Positions 60,934 through 64,000 of a DNA stretch of 64,000 bases are shown piece after piece; within the stretch, counting starts at the first letter, position 1, and each line of letters starts with the position of its first letter. The DNA comes from CAZCAC01 sp964496575. Lineage in GTDB: Bacteria; Planctomycetota; UBA1135; GCA-002686595. The DNA is taken from NCBI GenBank assembly GCA_964496575.1, contig CAZCAC010000006.1, forward strand, positions 66,450 through 130,449, read 5' to 3'. A model generated the notes under the pieces. The model made no database searches and was not told where the DNA came from. It worked only from the letters and a program-made list of their open reading frames with translations. Both the position numbers and the translations under genes were made by a program.

Positions 60934-63175
60934 GACCCGGGTCGCCATCGTCGGCGGCGGGCGCGAGTGCGTCGAGCTGCTGTCGGTGATCCAGGGGGAT
61001 GCCGATCTCTTGGGCATCGAGGTGGTCGGGGTGGCCGATCCCGACGAGGATTCCCCCGGCATGCGCAAGGCGCGAGAGCTCGGCATCGGAATGGTGGTCC
61101 CCGACTTCCACGACATCTTCCGTCAGGAGTACATGGGGATCGATCTGGTCGTCGAGATGACCGGCCGGCCCGAGATCGAGGACGAGGTCGCCGTCTCCCT
61201 GCCTCCTGGAGCGCACTTCATCGGGCACTATGCATCGCGGTTCTTCCGCAACCTCTTCGCTCTGTCCGAAGAGCGGAACCGCTTGCGACGACAGTCGGAG
61301 CGCCGCGTGCTCGAGGAGCGCAACCGCCTGCAGCACATCCTCGACAGCCTGCCCTACGAGATCCTCGTGATGGGCAAGGAGTTCGACGTCCAGCTGGCCA
61401 ACCGCACCTTCCTGGAGGCCAACAATCTCGAGCTGCAGGATGTCGTCGGTCGCTTCTGCTACGACATCGACCACCGCACCAAGGCACCCTGTGACGTCAC
61501 GGTGGACGGCTGCCCCTACTGGCAGTCCCTGCAAGCCGGCAAGAGCTTCGCGACCGTCGTTCCCCACGTGGACGAGAGCGGCCAGGAGCACTTCGCCACG
61601 GTGCGCGCGGCGCCGATCCGCGACGAGGAGGGCAATACCTACGGCGTAGTCGAGACGATCCGCGACATCACTCCTCGCATCAGCGTGGAGGAGAAGCTGC
61701 GCGAGACCCGGACGCGGCTCAACCGATTCCTCGATACGGCGCCGCTCTTCATCTACATGAAGGACATCCGGCTGCACTACCGGATCGTGAACCGCAAGGC
61801 TCTCGAGATGCTGGGGCTGGAGGAGACCGAGGTGATCGGGAAGAGCGACTTCGACATCTTCCCCGAGGAGACCGCTCGCCGGAATCAGGTCCTCGAGCGC
61901 AAGGTACTGCAGACGGCTTCGACCGTTCGCTCCGAGGGATTGATCCCCATCGGCGGCCAGGACCGGCACTTCAGCAGCACGCTCTTCCCCGTCGTGGAAG
62001 ACGACGAGGTGATCGGGCTCTTCGGCCTGCTCGAGGACACGACGGAGCTTCACGAGCGCGAGGAGGACCTGGCTCGCAAGAAGCGGCAGCTCTCCGAGAC
62101 GCAGTCACACCTCCAGCGGGTGCTCGAGAACAGCCGCGACCTGATTCTCCTGCTCGACGTGCGGGGCTACATCGAGTCCTTCAACAAGGGCGCGCAGATG
62201 GCGCTGGGCTTCACCGAGGAAGAGGTCCAGGGCAGGCCGCTGCACGAGCTCTGCGAAGAGCCCGAGCTGATCCAGAACCTCATCTCCGACGCTCTGGCGG
62301 AGGGGCACACCTTCCAGTACGAGACGATCCTGAGGCACAAGGATGGCGACAAGATCATCTGCAATACCTCGGTCACCACCATCGACGACTCGAAGGGCAA
62401 GCCGATCGAGCTCGTCGTCCTCTGCCGTGACATCACCCGTCGCCTCGCCCTCCAGTCCGACCTGATCCGCGCCGACCGCCTGGCCGCGGTCGGCAAGCTG
62501 GCTGCCGGCGTCGCGCACGAGATCAACAACCCGCTCGCGATCATCGAGACGATCGGCGGCGTCTTCGAGGATACGATCGAGGAGGAAGCGGAGGGCTTGC
62601 AGCCCGAGAACCGCGAGCTACTCGCCAAGGCCATCGAGCGCCTTCGCTACCAGGTGAAGCGGTGCTCCGCCATCACTCACAGCCTCCTGGGGTTCGTCCG
62701 CAAGACGCAGGCGGGGCGCACTCGAGAGAACGTCTCCGCGCTTCTGGATGAAGCCCTCGATCTGGTCGGAGCCGAGCTCCACATCGCCGGCATCGAGGTC
62801 CGGCGCGAGTACGCCGTCGGACTGCCTCAGATCTTCGTCGACCCGATGCTGGTCGAGCAGGTCTTCGTGAACCTGCTCAAGAACGCGATCGACGCGATCG
62901 AGGAGAAGGGCTGCCGGGGTGAGATCGAGGTCCGCACGCAGGGCGCCGAAGGCGGGATCGAGGTCGTCATCCGCGACAACGGAATCGGGATCCCGGAGGA
63001 GTCGATGCAGAAGATCTTCGACCTCTTCCACACCAGCAAGCCGGTGGGCAAGGGCACGGGTCTCGGGCTGGCGATCGTGCACGACATCGTCGGCCAGCTC
63101 GAGGGTGAGGTGCGGGTCGCGAGCGAGGTCGGGGAGTGGACCTCGTTCACCCTGTTCCTGCCCGTGGGCGAGTAG
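60920..63175 (+). CDS. Multi-PAS sensor histidine kinase with N-terminal Rossmann-like domain
   Basis: 751 residues. The first ~105 residues look like a nucleotide-binding Rossmann domain (RVAIVGGGRECVELLSVIQG, VVGVADPDED, DLVVEMTG). Three PAS domains follow (about 123-235, 250-370, 385-505); the first has a cysteine cluster (FCYDIDHRTKAPC then CPYW). The kinase core has H533 in VAHEINNPLAI, N-box NLLKNAIDAI, DNGIGIP and GKGTGLGLAI. No membrane span is seen, so it is a cytoplasmic sensor. ATG 60920 lies inside the end of the second regulator gene. The Rossmann and cysteine-rich PAS parts suggest sensing of NAD(P)H, a metabolite or redox state; the ligand is unknown. Confidence 0.9.
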   Translation: MKKTRTRVAIVGGGRECVELLSVIQGDADLLGIEVVGVADPDEDSPGMRKARELGIGMVVPDFHDIFRQEYMGIDLVVEMTGRPEIEDEVAVSLPPGAHFIGHYASRFFRNLFALSEERNRLRRQSERRVLEERNRLQHILDSLPYEILVMGKEFDVQLANRTFLEANNLELQDVVGRFCYDIDHRTKAPCDVTVDGCPYWQSLQAGKSFATVVPHVDESGQEHFATVRAAPIRDEEGNTYGVVETIRDITPRISVEEKLRETRTRLNRFLDTAPLFIYMKDIRLHYRIVNRKALEMLGLEETEVIGKSDFDIFPEETARRNQVLERKVLQTASTVRSEGLIPIGGQDRHFSSTLFPVVEDDEVIGLFGLLEDTTELHEREEDLARKKRQLSETQSHLQRVLENSRDLILLLDVRGYIESFNKGAQMALGFTEEEVQGRPLHELCEEPELIQNLISDALAEGHTFQYETILRHKDGDKIICNTSVTTIDDSKGKPIELVVLCRDITRRLALQSDLIRADRLAAVGKLAAGVAHEINNPLAIIETIGGVFEDTIEEEAEGLQPENRELLAKAIERLRYQVKRCSAITHSLLGFVRKTQAGRTRENVSALLDEALDLVGAELHIAGIEVRREYAVGLPQIFVDPMLVEQVFVNLLKNAIDAIEEKGCRGEIEVRTQGAEGGIEVVIRDNGIGIPEESMQKIFDLFHTSKPVGKGTGLGLAIVHDIVGQLEGEVRVASEVGEWTSFTLFLPVGE

Positions 63176-63381
63176 GCACTGGCTCCGGGGGGCGGCGGCG
63201 CGGACTCGTCGAGCCAGGGTCCGCCGGGGGCCAGGGGCCTACCAACGCCCGGTCCACACGCAGTGGCAGTCAGTTACTCTGGCCGTGTGTGCACGCTCAA
63301 TCCGTATGAGCTTCTGCATCTGCACAGAAGCGCGTGATGACCGTAGGATCCCAGGTGATGCCCCACGGATGACCGCACTGA

Positions 63382-64000
63382 TCACACTGGCACATGAATG
63401 TCAAGGTGCAGTATTGGAGCTGGTCTCGACATTGCAGGGCTCCTGACATAGGTGCGTGGAGTGGCGGCATTGGCCGAATGCCGTTCATTCACGATGAGGG
63501 GGTGCGTCATAAGGTATGCAACGCTTTGACGGGGGCCGCGATCGACACCGACCAGGGAGCGAGCCCGACACGCCGTTTCCCTGCTGAGCCATGAGCGGAT
63601 GGTTGCATGAATCGGGGCGCATGTGTCAGGAGCCCTGCATTGTCGTACGATCGTCCTCTGGAAGTCGGGATTGTCCTTCATCTCGGGGACTTTCGCCAGA
63701 GCTTGCTCCACCTGCTGTTCCCAGCCGTCGGGCCACTGGCAGGATTTCTCCGCAGAAGCGAGCGCCCAATGCTCCCCCCCTGCATCGCAGGTCCGGCACT
63801 TCCTTCCCGCGACGAATCCGCGCAGCGCTCGTCGAAGGGCCTCGATGGTGACAAAGAGATGGGGTTGAACATAGAAGGAAGGCGGATCCAGACGATCGGC
63901 GAGTCCGTCCAGAGCCACGAACTTCTCCGCGGCCGGGAGGGTCGCGGTGTAGGCAGCCGGATTCTGCCAGGACGAGCTCGTCACGCTAATCCAGGTCATT
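63382..64000 (-). CDS. Hypothetical open frame at the right edge (uncertain)
   Basis: An open minus-strand frame of about 205 codons runs from the window edge to 63382, with ATG at 63999 or a start beyond the edge. The upstream part (EKFVALDGLADRLDPPSFYV, then GFVAGRKCRTCDAGGEHWAL, two CxxC-like cysteines) looks coding; the part below about 63650 passes through an inverted repeat and looks less so, and the true stop may be shifted. No family is recognised. The remaining 63176-63381 contains no gene I can support. Confidence 0.35.
   Translation of the reverse strand, partial: MTWISVTSSSWQNPAAYTATLPAAEKFVALDGLADRLDPPSFYVQPHLFVTIEALRRALRGFVAGRKCRTCDAGGEHWALASAEKSCQWPDGWEQQVEQALAKVPEMKDNPDFQRTIVRQCRAPDTCAPIHATIRSWLSRETACRARSLVGVDRGPRQSVAYLMTHPLIVNERHSANAATPRTYVRSPAMSRPAPILHLDIHVPV
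63433..63639. repeat. Inverted repeat TGCAGGGCTCCTGACA, 175-nt spacer
   Basis: TGCAGGGCTCCTGACA at 63433-63448 is matched by its exact reverse complement at 63624-63639, with a few more matching bases on each side. It lies in otherwise unexplained DNA at the right end and may mark the ends of a small mobile element. Confidence 0.55.

Overview
The window looks like chromosomal DNA of a high-GC bacterium, most likely a member of Planctomycetota. This is an inference from content: an ECF sigma factor coupled to a membrane Ser/Thr kinase with TPRs, two secreted formylglycine sulfatases, many secreted or lipid-anchored beta-sandwich proteins (ZU5-like, PKD-like, carboxypeptidase-regulatory-like, beta-helix), and many genes with weak or absent Shine-Dalgarno sequences. 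No rRNA, tRNA or CRISPR array was seen, so the phylum is not proven. Myxococcota or another deep high-GC lineage would be the main alternative.

Layout. 1-3.2 kb: end of an ECF sigma factor gene overlapping a large receptor-like Ser/Thr kinase. 3.3-5.3 kb: an AbiE-like antitoxin/nucleotidyltransferase pair behind three evenly spaced palindromes. 5.6-11.4 kb: a poly-Gly lipoprotein, a zinc-ribbon membrane protein, a secreted alpha/beta hydrolase and a sugar-isomerase-like TIM barrel. 11.4-15.9 kb (minus strand): an apparent ovothiol operon, ovoA then a TTG-started PLP enzyme (OvoB-like candidate) then a flavoprotein. 16-23.8 kb: two colinear paralogous ~1030-residue surface proteins with a DUF4143-type ATPase wedged between them. 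24-36.2 kb: a lipoprotein, a PDZ/toroid protein, a beta-helix protein, an arylsulfatase, an SLC13 transporter, zinc-ribbon proteins including a CPBP protease, a DUF5131 protein and a secreted protein whose 3' end runs into an antisense remnant of another gene. 36.4-39.7 kb: a lipoprotein-type catalase-peroxidase next to OxyR, separated by a perfect 26-bp inverted repeat.

39.9-45.2 kb is visibly less GC-rich and carries a compact carbamoyltransferase - SxtJ - DUF5989 operon facing a membrane-anchored SGNH/TPR protein. This is probably a cell-surface or secondary-metabolite modification module acquired separately. 45.3-50.4 kb holds a GNAT enzyme, an unrecognised secreted protein with repeated modules, an ATPase pseudogene interrupted by a hairpin element, a membrane protein with an ExbD-like tail, and a ~380-bp giant hairpin built of CACGGAG-like units.

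50.4-59.4 kb (minus strand) reads as one direction: a PLD-SNF2 helicase and an adenine methyltransferase with 28 nt between them (a compact restriction/defence candidate), then a secreted sulfatase fused to an endonuclease/exonuclease/phosphatase domain. 59.8-63.2 kb is a signalling operon: two paralogous response regulators and a triple-PAS histidine kinase with an N-terminal Rossmann-like domain. The last ~0.8 kb has no confident gene.

Most promising for novelty: the PLD-SNF2/methyltransferase pair, the carbamoyltransferase-SxtJ-DUF5989-SGNH/TPR cluster, the ovothiol operon with an added flavoprotein, the sulfatase-EEP fusion, and the large hairpin elements.
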